This document shows positions 32,120 to 39,808 of a DNA stretch of 39,808 nt, one piece after another. Location: contig DAOUBX010000035.1 of the NCBI GenBank assembly GCA_034432445.1, positions 1 to 39,808 of the forward strand, written 5' to 3'. A program made the translations under genes and the position numbers. How positions within the stretch are numbered: the stretch's first letter is position 1; each line of letters begins with the position of its first letter. The notes below the pieces were generated by a model. It saw nothing but the letters and a program-made list of their open reading frames with translations, searched no databases and was not told the DNA's origin. This DNA comes from JANWYQ01 sp034432445 (lineage in GTDB: Bacteria > Chloroflexota > Anaerolineae > JAAEKA01).

Positions 32120-34066
32120 TTACTGCGCCAGCTCAGCCTCGATGAGCGCCTGAAATGCCTCGAAGGGATAGGCGCCGGGCAACGGCGTCAGGTTGATGAA
32201 GAAGCCGGGCGTGCCACGCACACCGAAGTTGACGCCCTCCATCAGGTTGGCCTCGATCACGGCCTGGTGTTTGCCGCTGTCCAAACAGGCAGCAAAAGCG
32301 GCGGCATCGAGCCCCAACTCCTGGGCATAGCTCTTGAACAGATCCACAGCGTTGGCCTGGCCTGACCATTGTTGCTGGGTGGTGAACAGTTTGTCGTGCA
32401 TCTCCCAGTAAGCACCCTGGTCGCCGGCGCAGCGCGCCGCTTCCGCCGCTTTGGGCGCTTGAGGGTGGATTTGGGTCAGCGGGAAGTCCTTGAAGACGTA
32501 CTTGACCTTGCCGGCCTCGATGTAGGGCTGGAGCTGGGGCCAGACCTGGACAAAATGGCGCTGGCAGAAAGGACACTGATAGTCGGAGTACTCGACGATC
32601 GTCACCGGCGCGTTGGGGTCACCCTTGATACCGGCGGCATCCTCCAGAGGCACCGGCTGCGGCAGCGGCGCAGGTGTGGGAGGCGGCGCAGGGGTGGGCG
32701 TGGGCGCCGGGATGATGTTGCCACCGGACTCGACGACGGCGATAGCCTGGCGGAAGTTCTGCAGGGGCTGGGCGCCGACAAAGATTTGGCCGTTGATGAA
32801 GAAGGTGGGGGTGCCTTGCACGCCGAAGCTCAGGCCCTCCTGGAAATCAGCGTCGACTGCAGCAGCATGGCGGCCGCTGTTGAGACACTCCTCGAACGCG
32901 GCCTTTTCGGCGCCGGCCTCCTGGGCAAAGCCGGCAAAGATGGCTGCAGCATTGCTCTGGCCGGACCATTCCTGCTGGCTCGCGAATAGCTTGTCGTGCA
33001 TCTGCCAATAGGCGTCTTCACCGGCCAACTCACGCACGCAGCGCGTCGCCTCGGCCGCCATGTGCGCCTGAGGGTGGATCGAGTCGAGCGGAAAGTCCTT
33101 GTAGACCAGCTTGGCCTTGCCGGTGTTGATGTACTCCTCCAGCAGCGCCGGCAGGGTTTGCTGGGCGAAACGGCTGCAGAAGGGACATTGAAAGTCAGAG
33201 TACTCGACGATCGTCAGGGGTGCATCCGGGTTGCCCCGCACCGGTGCGCCGGCAAGGGGGATGTCCACCGGTTTGAGGGGCTCGACGGCTTGCGGTGTAG
33301 GCTCGACAATGCTGCCGCCGGCCAGAATCGTCTCCAAGGCGGCCTTGAAGCGGTCGGTTGGCTGAGCGCCTACCAGCAACTGGCCGTTGATCACGAAGCT
33401 GGGGGTGCCGTTGACACCGGCTGCGATCCCGGCGTTGGTGTCATCGGCGATCGCTTGGTCATATTTGCCGCTGACCAGGCACTCGCCGAACAGCACCGGG
33501 TCGATGCCGATCTGTTTGGCATAGCCGCCGAAGGTCTCGCTGGGATCTGTCAGCTCAGACCACTCCCCTTGGTTGGCGAACAAGAGGTCGTGCATGTCCC
33601 AATACAGGCCATGCTCGGCAGCGCAGCGCGAGGCTACTGCAGCGTTGTCGGCGTTCTGGTGAAACGACAGGGGGAAGTCACGGAACACCAGCCGCGCCTT
33701 GCCGGTGTCGATGTACTCCTGCAGGATCGTGGGAAGGGTCTGCTCAACCCAGCGAGAGCAGTAGGGGCACTGGAAATCCGAGTACTCCACGATCGTCAGT
33801 GGCGCGTCCGCCGAGCCTTTGCTGCGCGGATCATCGTCAGCAACGGTACCGGACACGGCGCCGGCAGGTCGGGCAGCGCCTGCAGCCGGCGCAGCGTCTT
33901 CGCCGCTTGGGCCGCTCGGCGCCGAGGCGCCGCCGGTCACACCGCTGGGCCCAGTACAGGCGGCCACAAACAGCGCCAGGCCCAGCACAAGGGCAACAAC
34001 CACCACGAAACTAGCACGCAGTCGTACACTCAAAGCTACGTTCAACACAGCCAGATTTCCTTCCAT
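32120..34066 (-). CDS. Lipoprotein with three tandem DsbA-like thioredoxin domains
   Basis: 648-aa predicted lipoprotein: signal peptide with lipobox LFVAAC (Cys37), a Ser/Pro/Ala-rich linker, then three DsbA/thioredoxin_4 domains, each with EYSD-(F/Y)-QCP-(Y/F)-C. The redox pairs are Cys100/103 (CPYC), Cys294/297 and Cys498/501 (CPFC). The cis-Pro loops are NGTPS, QGTPT and RGTPG. A Pro/Thr-rich spacer (PAPTPTPAPPPTPAP) precedes the third domain. Each domain resembles the others and likely arose by duplication. It would oxidise or isomerise thiols outside the membrane. The ATG at 34066 is taken for its signal peptide; a GTG at 34234 is less likely. Transcribed from a consensus promoter. Confidence 0.87.
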   Translation of the reverse strand: MEGNLAVLNVALSVRLRASFVVVVALVLGLALFVAACTGPSGVTGGASAPSGPSGEDAAPAAGAARPAGAVSGTVADDDPRSKGSADAPLTIVEYSDFQCPYCSRWVEQTLPTILQEYIDTGKARLVFRDFPLSFHQNADNAAVASRCAAEHGLYWDMHDLLFANQGEWSELTDPSETFGGYAKQIGIDPVLFGECLVSGKYDQAIADDTNAGIAAGVNGTPSFVINGQLLVGAQPTDRFKAALETILAGGSIVEPTPQAVEPLKPVDIPLAGAPVRGNPDAPLTIVEYSDFQCPFCSRFAQQTLPALLEEYINTGKAKLVYKDFPLDSIHPQAHMAAEATRCVRELAGEDAYWQMHDKLFASQQEWSGQSNAAAIFAGFAQEAGAEKAAFEECLNSGRHAAAVDADFQEGLSFGVQGTPTFFINGQIFVGAQPLQNFRQAIAVVESGGNIIPAPTPTPAPPPTPAPLPQPVPLEDAAGIKGDPNAPVTIVEYSDYQCPFCQRHFVQVWPQLQPYIEAGKVKYVFKDFPLTQIHPQAPKAAEAARCAGDQGAYWEMHDKLFTTQQQWSGQANAVDLFKSYAQELGLDAAAFAACLDSGKHQAVIEANLMEGVNFGVRGTPGFFINLTPLPGAYPFEAFQALIEAELAQ

Positions 34067-34251
34067 CTCATCGGATATTGCGTCAACCGTTTTCCTCAGT
34101 GGAGCCGACGGGCTTCGGCGGCGCTGCACCGCTAAAGGCTTTCGCGCAACAGCGCAGGGCTGTTGCAACGGTCTGGGAAACACTTGCCAGATGCGGCGCG
34201 CCGTCGTTGCTCTGCCGGACAACACAGCAGTCACTGTAGGAGGTTCTTCGG

Positions 34252-34279
34252 ATTATAAGAGCTTCCCCCCGTTTGTCAA
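34252..34279 (-). promoter_or_regulatory. Consensus promoter of the triple-DsbA gene
   Basis: On the - strand TTGACA (34279-34274), 16 bp, TATAAT (34257-34252): both hexamers are perfect. The expected start near 34245 leaves a leader of about 180 nt. Confidence 0.82.
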
Positions 34280-34319
34280 GAAGGCAGCCAACCGGTGGAT
34301 CGGGAGCAAAAATCTTGCC

Positions 34320-34339
34320 AGTGATGACTTCAGTCGTCC
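34320..34339. repeat. CTTCAG element at the 3' end of the DUF2007 gene
   Basis: AGTGATGACTTCAGTCGTCC differs at one base from the copy at 5527-5547. Read on the - strand it encodes the last Asp codons and the TGA stop (34332-34330) of the DUF2007 gene. Confidence 0.85.
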
Positions 34340-34710
34340 CCTGCCACGCTGGGCGAGGACGCTTCCGTGTCATCGGGCGCAGCGCTACTCTCCTGCGCTT
34401 GTTCTTCCAGCAACTCCAGGGCGCGCGGGGCCAGCAGCGCCGGCACCATCACCCGAACCTCCGCCAACCGTCCCACCGACACGCCCAAGCGGGTGCCCAG
34501 GCTTTCGCCTACCAACATCACGGGAATGTCGTTGCTCTCCAGCAGCCCCTTGACCACATGCGCCTCGAGTTCGTTGGCTGCACGGTAGACCTCGACCGGA
34601 TCGCTCGACTGCTGGCCGCCGCCGGTCGTCGTCTTAGCGTTCTCTAGGTTCGCGGCGGCGGGTTGACCTCGCCGCAGCCCACGCAGCCAATCAAGGGCAG
34701 ATGCGGTCAT
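34330..34710 (-). CDS. DUF2007-type putative signal-transducing protein
   Basis: 126-aa soluble protein. The DUF2007 core is DPVEVYRAANELEAHVVKGLLESNDIPVMLVGESLGTRLGVSVGRLAEVRVMVPALLAPRALELLEE. It is preceded by about 45 polar residues and followed by an acidic Ser-rich tail. The family is small and of unknown function. It overlaps the lgt stop by 4 bp and is co-transcribed with lgt. The tail and stop run into the CTTCAG element, so the C-terminus may have been altered by repeat insertion. Confidence 0.8.
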   Translation of the reverse strand: MTASALDWLRGLRRGQPAAANLENAKTTTGGGQQSSDPVEVYRAANELEAHVVKGLLESNDIPVMLVGESLGTRLGVSVGRLAEVRVMVPALLAPRALELLEEQAQESSAAPDDTEASSPSVAGDD

Positions 34711-35597
34711 GGCTCGGACTCGTTGGAGGACGCCGCTGGGGCGTCCATTGGCTCAGGCTGCCACCTCAGGTGACGCACGATCAAGGCAATAACGCCGATC
34801 GCCATCCCGATCAACGCAATCACTTGCGCCGTGGCCAGGTTGCCGAGACCGCTGACCCAGGCATCCGGCCGGAACATCTCGACCCAGAACCGGCCCAGCG
34901 GATACCAGATCAAATAGAAGAAGAAGACGTCGCCATCGCGCAGCCGGGGTTGCAGCTTGCGGCCAAGGACCATCACCAGAACGAAACCGAGGAAGTTCCA
35001 CAGGGCTTCGTAGAAGAAGGTCGGATGAAAACGAGTGACGGCTACATAGGCCAGGATTTCCTCGCGCGTGGCGCCTAGCATTTCAGTCGGCGTCTGAAAA
35101 GGGTAGGCCGGGTTGATCTTGAAGCCCCAGGGCAGGGTGGTAGGCGGGCCAAAGAGCTCCTGGTTGACGAAATTGCCGAAGCGGCCGATAGCTTGGCCCA
35201 ACAACAGACCGGGCACGATGATGTCGAGCCAGCGCAGCAGATTCAGCTTCTTGCGCCAGCAGTAGATGACAACGGCCAGCAAACCGCCGATGATAGCGCC
35301 GTAGATGCCTAGACCGCGGAAACCACCCGACCAGAAGTTGATCGCATCGAGCGGATGCTCGCGGTAGTAGCTCCAGCCTACTCCGCCCACCGGATTGGAA
35401 AAGACGTGATAGAGGCGGGCGCCGACGATGCCGAAAAGGAGCACCCAGATCAACACGTTCCACACGTGCTCTGGGTCCTCTCCGCGACGCCTGGCTTCGA
35501 TAGTGGCGATGTAGGCTCCCACAACGGCGCCGATCACGATCAAGACGCCGTACCAGTGCACTTGGAAGGGGCCGATAGAGATAATCACCGGGTTCAT
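34707..35597 (-). CDS. lgt: Prolipoprotein diacylglyceryl transferase
   Basis: 296-aa membrane enzyme moving diacylglycerol from phosphatidylglycerol to the lipobox Cys of prolipoproteins. HWYGVLIVIGAVVGAY near the start and GQAIGRFGNFVNQELFG (the Lgt signature) are clear. About seven hydrophobic segments; the length is normal. Substrates in this window include the TlpA-like and triple-DsbA lipoproteins. It is first in a two-gene unit with the DUF2007 gene, with a candidate promoter about 145 bp upstream. Confidence 0.95.
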   Translation of the reverse strand: MNPVIISIGPFQVHWYGVLIVIGAVVGAYIATIEARRRGEDPEHVWNVLIWVLLFGIVGARLYHVFSNPVGGVGWSYYREHPLDAINFWSGGFRGLGIYGAIIGGLLAVVIYCWRKKLNLLRWLDIIVPGLLLGQAIGRFGNFVNQELFGPPTTLPWGFKINPAYPFQTPTEMLGATREEILAYVAVTRFHPTFFYEALWNFLGFVLVMVLGRKLQPRLRDGDVFFFYLIWYPLGRFWVEMFRPDAWVSGLGNLATAQVIALIGMAIGVIALIVRHLRWQPEPMDAPAASSNESEP

Positions 35598-35740
35598 GGG
35601 CTACTCCGAAAACGGAAGTCGTAACTGCTCAGCCAGAGATGCCGGGCACTTGAGCCTGCGTTGGCAAGGGTGTCCGCAGAGCCGCTTAAGCTGTACACCG
35701 GTCGCAAGTTCCCGGCCCCTGAGGGGCTGCAGCAACGCCG

Positions 35741-35769
35741 ATTATACTCCGAACGGCTGAAACAGCTAA
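35741..35769 (-). promoter_or_regulatory. Candidate lgt promoter
   Basis: On the - strand TTAGCT (35769-35764), 17 bp, TATAAT (35746-35741). The -35 box overlaps the stop codon of the preceding glycosyltransferase gene. A short GCCCC-TGA-GGGGC dyad (35715-35727) lies in the leader. Confidence 0.5.
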
Positions 35770-37487
35770 TTGCCCGGCGCAGTTTGCCGGAGGCGGTAGA
35801 CCAAGACGGGTTTGCCATCTGTAGGCACGCGCTGCACTAGCTCCAGCTCCGGCGGTGGTGCACCCTCCGTGAGGAAGGCCAGCTGCGGCCGCCAGGCGTT
35901 CTCGTTGGTGTCCACCACCCAATAGTCGACGCCGTTGGCCGCAGCATAGCGCAGGGCAGCCTGGTAATCGCTGTTGGGACTAGGGATCCACGGCCGGTCG
36001 GCATGAAAGGCCACGGCAGGGTAACGCGCCATGACCACTGCGTCCTCTGGCGCGTTAGCTGCCAGCCATTCGCCGGCTGCACGATGCTCAAAGCGAAACG
36101 CCTGCGTAGCGGTGACGGAGCGCAGGGTTTCTGGATGGATCAGCAGCAGCACAGCGACGGTGATCATAACCGGCAGCAACCAAACCAGGCGCAACGCGCG
36201 CGGGCTCAACCTGGGCAGCAAATGAGTGGCGGTGTTCGCTGTCCAATGACACAACAGCTCCAGTCCCAGCGCGCACCAAATGAGCATGGGCAAAAGCAAC
36301 GGCGCCACATAGCGCTCGAAGATGAAGAAAAGCAGAAAGGTGAGCGGCGGCAGCAAGGCTGCCAACAACACCAACTCTCCGCGCAGCCGACGCCGGTCCC
36401 AGGCCAAGCCGAACAGCCCCAACCCCAGCAGGGGCAAGAACACCGGCATCAAGCCTTGCACGGTGAAGAAGCGGCCAAGCAGCGAGCGCACGTTGAGGTA
36501 GACTAGCCCAGCATAGCGTCGCGGGTCGGCGCGGATCTCGTCAGCCATGGAGAGGTGAAAGCTCTCCTCACTGAAGAAGTAGACCTGCTCGCCGGTTGAG
36601 TCGAGCTGCCACAGGATGCGATCATGTTCGGCCAGGTCGCCGCGCGCCAGCGCCAGCGAGTCCTGAAAGGTGATGCCCACCTTCTCACTGACCATCCACC
36701 CGCCGGTGTGGATGCGCGTGTGAACAGCGTAGGGGAAGAAGCAGATCAGGAAGCCTAGGCCAAAGAGCGCTGCGCCCGCCAGCCAGCGCCGCCACGGCTG
36801 TCGCGTGAACCAAGCCACCAACAGCAGCACGCCGCCGACGGTCGGTACATACCAAATACCCTCCGGCCGCGTCAGATACGCCAGACCGAAGGCCAGCCCA
36901 GCCACCCCCCACGCCCACACACCCTTCCCCTCCTTCGTAGTTGCGGCTTCAGCCACCCCTCCCCCCACCTTCGTAGTAGCGACTTCAGCCGCCCCCATCG
37001 CCGCCCACAACCCCACCGCCACAAAGAAGTAGAAAGGCGGTTCCGTCATCGTGCCCCACCACGGGATTGCTGCGTTGAAGACCGGCCACAGCGCCGTCAG
37101 CAGCCCGGCCAACAGCCCGGCGCGCGGCCCATAGAGCCGTCGCGCCATGCCGGCCATGGGCAGCACCAACAGAGACCCGAAGATCACATACAGGGCGTTG
37201 CTGGCGTGCTCCAGATTGCCGAACACCAGATAGAACAAGCCGCTCAAGAAGGGGATGACAGGCGGATGGTGGACATCGGTGAAACCGAGGAACTGATAGC
37301 CCTGGCCGGTCAGCCAGTTCTTACCCAGCCAAAGGTAAAACGGCTCGTCACCCCAGACCACGCGTGGGCCGCGCACAAAGAACAGGTGCAGCGCCACTGC
37401 CAGCAGAACCAGAGCTGCGAGCAGCCAGCGCTCTGTGCGGGCTGCGATGGATGGGGCCGGATTGTGGGTGGACGTGACTGGGTTCAT
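35766..37487 (-). CDS. ArnT/PMT-like membrane glycosyltransferase (GT-C)
   Basis: 573-aa integral membrane transferase using a polyprenyl-phosphate sugar. The first luminal loop has RVVWGDEPFYLWLGKNWLTGQGY, with the acidic pair typical of GT39/ArnT-type enzymes (D/E near residue 42). HHPPVIPFLSGLFYLVFG and about ten more helices follow; a soluble C-terminal part has HRAAGEWLAANAPEDAVVMARYPAVAFHADRPW. A 12-residue repeat (AEVATTKVGGGV, AEAATTKEGKGV) between two helices comes from two copies of the CTTCAG element. It overlaps the DUF2304 gene upstream by 4 bp. The sugar and acceptor are unknown. Confidence 0.85.
   Translation of the reverse strand: MNPVTSTHNPAPSIAARTERWLLAALVLLAVALHLFFVRGPRVVWGDEPFYLWLGKNWLTGQGYQFLGFTDVHHPPVIPFLSGLFYLVFGNLEHASNALYVIFGSLLVLPMAGMARRLYGPRAGLLAGLLTALWPVFNAAIPWWGTMTEPPFYFFVAVGLWAAMGAAEVATTKVGGGVAEAATTKEGKGVWAWGVAGLAFGLAYLTRPEGIWYVPTVGGVLLLVAWFTRQPWRRWLAGAALFGLGFLICFFPYAVHTRIHTGGWMVSEKVGITFQDSLALARGDLAEHDRILWQLDSTGEQVYFFSEESFHLSMADEIRADPRRYAGLVYLNVRSLLGRFFTVQGLMPVFLPLLGLGLFGLAWDRRRLRGELVLLAALLPPLTFLLFFIFERYVAPLLLPMLIWCALGLELLCHWTANTATHLLPRLSPRALRLVWLLPVMITVAVLLLIHPETLRSVTATQAFRFEHRAAGEWLAANAPEDAVVMARYPAVAFHADRPWIPSPNSDYQAALRYAAANGVDYWVVDTNENAWRPQLAFLTEGAPPPELELVQRVPTDGKPVLVYRLRQTAPGN
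36933..36992. repeat. Two CTTCAG elements in tandem inside the glycosyltransferase gene
   Basis: Copies at 36933-36956 and 36969-36992, both of the CTTCGTAGTNGCGRCTTCAGCC type, with a period of 36 bp. They give a 12-residue repeat in the protein, read in a frame that avoids the TGA present in the element. Confidence 0.85.
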
Positions 37488-37882
37488 GGTCGAGCGCCCA
37501 ACTCACTCGGCATTCCCGCGACGGTGTGACCCTCTTCCTCTCCCGCCGTGGGCGCCTGCGCTGCGCTTAGCGCAATGGCTTGCGCCAGGTCCTTCACCTG
37601 TTCGGTCAGCCGCGAGATCTTGGTCGAATAGTGGATGTTGACGATCATCAGGAAGACTAACGCAGCCAGGTAAAGCACGGAAACAGGCTCGTCGGCGCCG
37701 ACCAGTCGCGTGAACTGGCGCACGATGGGCCAGCCGACCACGACCACCGGCGCGGTCACTGCCGCCAGCAGCCACAGCCAGGCGTATTCCTCGCGCAGCT
37801 TGCGCCGTCGAACAAGTTCCAGCACCAACAGCAGCAGCACAACGCTGATGAACGCCATGAAGATGATTTGACGTAGGGGCAT
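37484..37882 (-). CDS. DUF2304 family membrane protein
   Basis: 132-aa protein with three hydrophobic segments: RQIIFMAFISVVLLLLVLELVRRRKLREEYAWLWLLAAVTAPVVVV, then LYLAALVFLMIVNIHYSTKISRLTEQVKDLAQAIAL, the DUF2304 pattern (L-R-E-x-Y-x-W-L-W and the N-x-H-x-S-x-x-I-S-x-L motif). Such genes typically accompany GT2 polyprenyl-phosphate sugar synthases, as here with a GT2 gene 22 bp upstream, and are thought to assist them. The molecular role is unknown. Confidence 0.88.
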   Translation of the reverse strand: MPLRQIIFMAFISVVLLLLVLELVRRRKLREEYAWLWLLAAVTAPVVVVGWPIVRQFTRLVGADEPVSVLYLAALVFLMIVNIHYSTKISRLTEQVKDLAQAIALSAAQAPTAGEEEGHTVAGMPSELGARP

Positions 37883-37904
37883 CCGCAGTCCTCACTCCTT
37901 CCGC

Positions 37905-38645
37905 TCACTCCGCACGGTCCTTGCGCAGCATCGTCACAAAGATCGAGAGCAGCATCTTGTAAACGTAGTACAGCGGCCGCAGGCCGGCGTGGATGGTCTG
38001 GCCGGTGGTGCTTTGGCGCATCAGCACGGGAACCTCCACCAAGCGCAGGCCGGCGCGATGGGCGGCGATGAGCACGTCGGCGTCGGGGTACTGCTGCGGA
38101 TACGCGCTGCCGCTGAAGAAACGGTAGGCGCGACGGTTCATAGCGCGAAAGCCCGACGTGGGATCGGTGATCCGTTGGCCGGTTGCCCACGAGGCCAGCC
38201 AGGCAAAGATGTGCATGCCGATGCGGCGTCCGGTTTGGGCCTTGTAGTCGCCGACGCCCAGGAAGCGGCTGCCCACGGCCAGGTCCGCCTCACCGGCCAG
38301 GATCGGCGCCAGCAGGTCGGGGATGCTCTCCGGCCGGTGCTGGCCATCGCCGTCAAGCTGCACCACCCAGTCGGCGCCCAGGCGCTCGGCGTACTTGAAG
38401 CCGGTCTGCCGCGCCGCGCCGTCGCCCAGGTTGATGGGCAGGGACAGCACCACGGCCCCTGCTTGCCGCGCCAGGGCAGCCGTCGCATCGGGCGAGTGAT
38501 CGTCGACGACGACGATCGTCGCCTGCGGCAGCAGGCTGCGCACCTCTGCGATCACCTGCTGGATGTTGGCGGCCTCGCGGTAGGCGGGGATGACCACCAC
38601 ACCTTTACCGGCGGCAGCCCAGGCCGCCCTCTTCGGCTCAGCCAC
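37905..38645 (-). CDS. Glycosyltransferase family 2 (polyprenyl-phosphate sugar synthase type)
   Basis: 246-aa GT-A fold enzyme: VVVIPAYREAANIQQVI, IVVVDDHSPDATA and VVQLDGDGQHRPESIPDLL hold the nucleotide and metal-binding acids; GSRFLGVGDYKAQTGRRIGMHIFAWL and DPTSGFRAMNRRAYRFF follow the DPM1/DPG-synthase pattern. No C-terminal membrane helices are present apart from a short hydrophobic end. The start is a GTG at 38645, overlapping the deacetylase gene by 8 bp. Its product may feed lipid-linked sugar to the ArnT-like enzyme of the same operon. Confidence 0.88.
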   Translation of the reverse strand: MAEPKRAAWAAAGKGVVVIPAYREAANIQQVIAEVRSLLPQATIVVVDDHSPDATAALARQAGAVVLSLPINLGDGAARQTGFKYAERLGADWVVQLDGDGQHRPESIPDLLAPILAGEADLAVGSRFLGVGDYKAQTGRRIGMHIFAWLASWATGQRITDPTSGFRAMNRRAYRFFSGSAYPQQYPDADVLIAAHRAGLRLVEVPVLMRQSTTGQTIHAGLRPLYYVYKMLLSIFVTMLRKDRAE

Positions 38646-39528
38646 AGCTTGCCTCCTGCCGCACCAGAGCCGCCACCTCGCCCACAGTGCGAAAGGTGTA
38701 GCCGGCCGCCGTCAGCCAGTCCACCAGCCAGACCAGCACCTCGCGTCCCCGGTGCTGGTTGCGGCGATAGACCGCCTGCCAGAACGGAGGCAACTGGCGC
38801 AAGGCGGCCGGCGCCGGCGCCAGGTCGTGCATGTGACAGTCGATCACTGCCACGTCGGGCAGACCGAAGCGAGCCAGCAAAGACCGATACGCGCCGATGC
38901 CCAGCAGCTTGACAAAGCTGACGCTGACGATCAGACGCAGGCGAGGCAGCACAGCAAACGGGATTTCCACCAGGCAAGAGGTTGGGTCAAGCCTATGATC
39001 GTCGGTGGGAACCCGTGGACGACCAGCGGCGTCTATGACCGTCGGCAATGTAGGCCAGGCCAGGTGGTTGGCCTTGCCCGGATGCCAGGTCGGAAAGACG
39101 CTGGCGTCGTAGCGGAAGCCCTCCGCGGCCAGTCGCACCAGGCCCTCCGCAGTGATCTTGCCGACGGGCGCACGATAGCCCACCGGATCGTAGCCAAAGG
39201 CGGCGCGAAACGCCGCCTTGCCGCGTCGAATTTCCTCCAGAGCATCGGCGCGAGCAGGATCGTGGCTGTAGCTGTGACAGCCCAGTTCCCAACCAAAGCC
39301 GGCCAGACGCTCCGCCAGACCGGGGCGCGTGTCGAGCAACTCGCCGACGACGAAGGCCGACCAGGGCAAATGCCGCGCGCGGCTGAACGTCAGCAGCCAT
39401 TGCCACGTTGGTTCGTGTTCCAGGGCTTGGTAGTGGCGCTGCGGCGTGAGGTCGTGATGGTCGGCCTCTACGTCGAGAGTAAGACAGGCAATGCGCCGGC
39501 CGGCGCGATAGGCAGTTCGACTGGGCAC
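38638..39528 (-). CDS. Polysaccharide deacetylase (NodB/CE4-like)
   Basis: 296-aa protein with the NodB fold: CLTLDVEADHH (motif 1, metal-binding Asp), GWELGCHSYSHDPA (motif 2, H-S-x-x-H), GYRAPVGKIT (motif 3) and DCHMHDL near the C-terminus. It removes N-acetyl groups from an amino sugar polymer or lipid-linked sugar. No signal peptide is seen, so a cytoplasmic, PIG-L- or ArnD-like role on a lipid-linked intermediate is plausible (inference). The GTG at 39528 is preferred to a TTG at 39564 because a -10 TATAAT ends 6 bp before it, giving a leaderless transcript; the TTG lies upstream of that box. Confidence 0.8.
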   Translation of the reverse strand: MPSRTAYRAGRRIACLTLDVEADHHDLTPQRHYQALEHEPTWQWLLTFSRARHLPWSAFVVGELLDTRPGLAERLAGFGWELGCHSYSHDPARADALEEIRRGKAAFRAAFGYDPVGYRAPVGKITAEGLVRLAAEGFRYDASVFPTWHPGKANHLAWPTLPTVIDAAGRPRVPTDDHRLDPTSCLVEIPFAVLPRLRLIVSVSFVKLLGIGAYRSLLARFGLPDVAVIDCHMHDLAPAPAALRQLPPFWQAVYRRNQHRGREVLVWLVDWLTAAGYTFRTVGEVAALVRQEASCG

Positions 39529-39534
39529 AGCGGC

Positions 39535-39564
39535 ATTATAGCCGAAGCCATGCACCTGCGCCAA
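39535..39564 (-). promoter_or_regulatory. Promoter of the deacetylase-GT2-DUF2304-GT operon
   Basis: On the - strand TTGGCG (39564-39559), 18 bp, TATAAT (39540-39535). The start site would coincide with the GTG at 39528. Confidence 0.6.
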
Positions 39565-39721
39565 GCGCAGCGCAACCGCGGCAAGCCAGCGTGCCTACAT
39601 CACACTGCGCAAACAATCAGGCGGTTAGATGGGCGGACGACTCTGCCGATGGTCAACCCGATAGCATGACGCAGCAGACCGGGCCGCGCCTGAGTTTGCG
39701 AAATTGTGTAGCTGCTCAGCC

Positions 39722-39768
39722 CGGTGAATGGAACACCTGCACTTGCATCGCAGGTGCAAGTGTTCACC
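39722..39768. repeat. Long imperfect palindrome at the window end
   Basis: GGTG/CACC and AACAC/GTGTT outer arms enclose an inner stem in which CACCTGC pairs with GCAGGTG, or alternatively CACTTGCA with TGCAAGTG. The two inner pairings exclude each other. It may mark the end of a gene outside the window. Nothing else is recognised in 39565-39808. Confidence 0.6.
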
Positions 39769-39808
39769 GTCTGACAGCACGACACCTGCGCCTGCGCCGA
39801 CGAAGCCT

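Overview
The window (39.8 kb, GC-rich) looks like a chromosomal piece of a bacterium, most likely a member of the Chloroflexota (Anaerolineae/Caldilineae type). That placement is an inference. It rests on the mix of a cytoplasmic NAD-linked HoxEFUYH hydrogenase, YfhO/DUF2304-type glycan genes, a CxxxY-type CcmE, no LPS genes, and abundant short interspersed repeats. No tRNA, rRNA, CRISPR array or intact insertion sequence was recognised.

Left arm, + strand (1-14300), formate/hydrogen metabolism: the 3' part of a GltD-like FAD/NAD(P) oxidoreductase; a formate/nitrite channel; a type II toxin-antitoxin pair with its own promoter; a 950-aa molybdopterin formate dehydrogenase that carries NuoG-like Fe-S domains and uses Cys instead of Sec; a five-gene HoxEFUYH group 3d-like NiFe hydrogenase; its maturation protease; an alanine dehydrogenase-like gene; and an acetyl-CoA hydrolase/4-hydroxybutyrate CoA-transferase family gene ending at a strong hairpin terminator. 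Together these suggest formate entry, formate oxidation, and electron exchange between formate, NAD(H) and H2.

Middle, - strand (14419-22691): an M50-like membrane metalloprotease; a decayed stretch with a helicase remnant; a DUF4062 protein; and a cell-envelope operon of a GT2 polyprenyl-phosphate sugar synthase, a 1448-aa YfhO-plus-flippase fusion and an LpxL-like acyltransferase. A divergent promoter region (22701-22793) separates this operon from a PhoB-like regulator with a degenerate receiver. rpsT follows on the - strand.

Right arm, - strand (24293-34066), cytochrome c maturation and thiol chemistry: a tight operon read ccmE, multidomain dihaem cytochrome, ccmA, ccmB, ccmC, ccmD, ccdA, tlpA/resA, a glutaredoxin-like gene and a DUF2085 gene, with a structured leader ahead of ccmE. 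Upstream of it sits a lipoprotein with three tandem DsbA-like domains, driven by a consensus promoter. ccmF and ccmH are absent. Next come lgt plus a DUF2007 gene, then a second glycan operon (polysaccharide deacetylase, GT2, DUF2304, PMT/ArnT-like transferase) starting from a leaderless-looking promoter.

The most unusual feature is two families of short repeats scattered between and inside genes. One is a 7-bp array (GGTGATC/GGTAATC): one strand stops translation in all frames and the other is open in all frames. The other is a GTAGTGACGACTTCAGTCGTC-like element. They supply the stop codons of three genes, abut the start codon of the hydrogenase protease gene, and lie in frame inside formate dehydrogenase and a glycosyltransferase.
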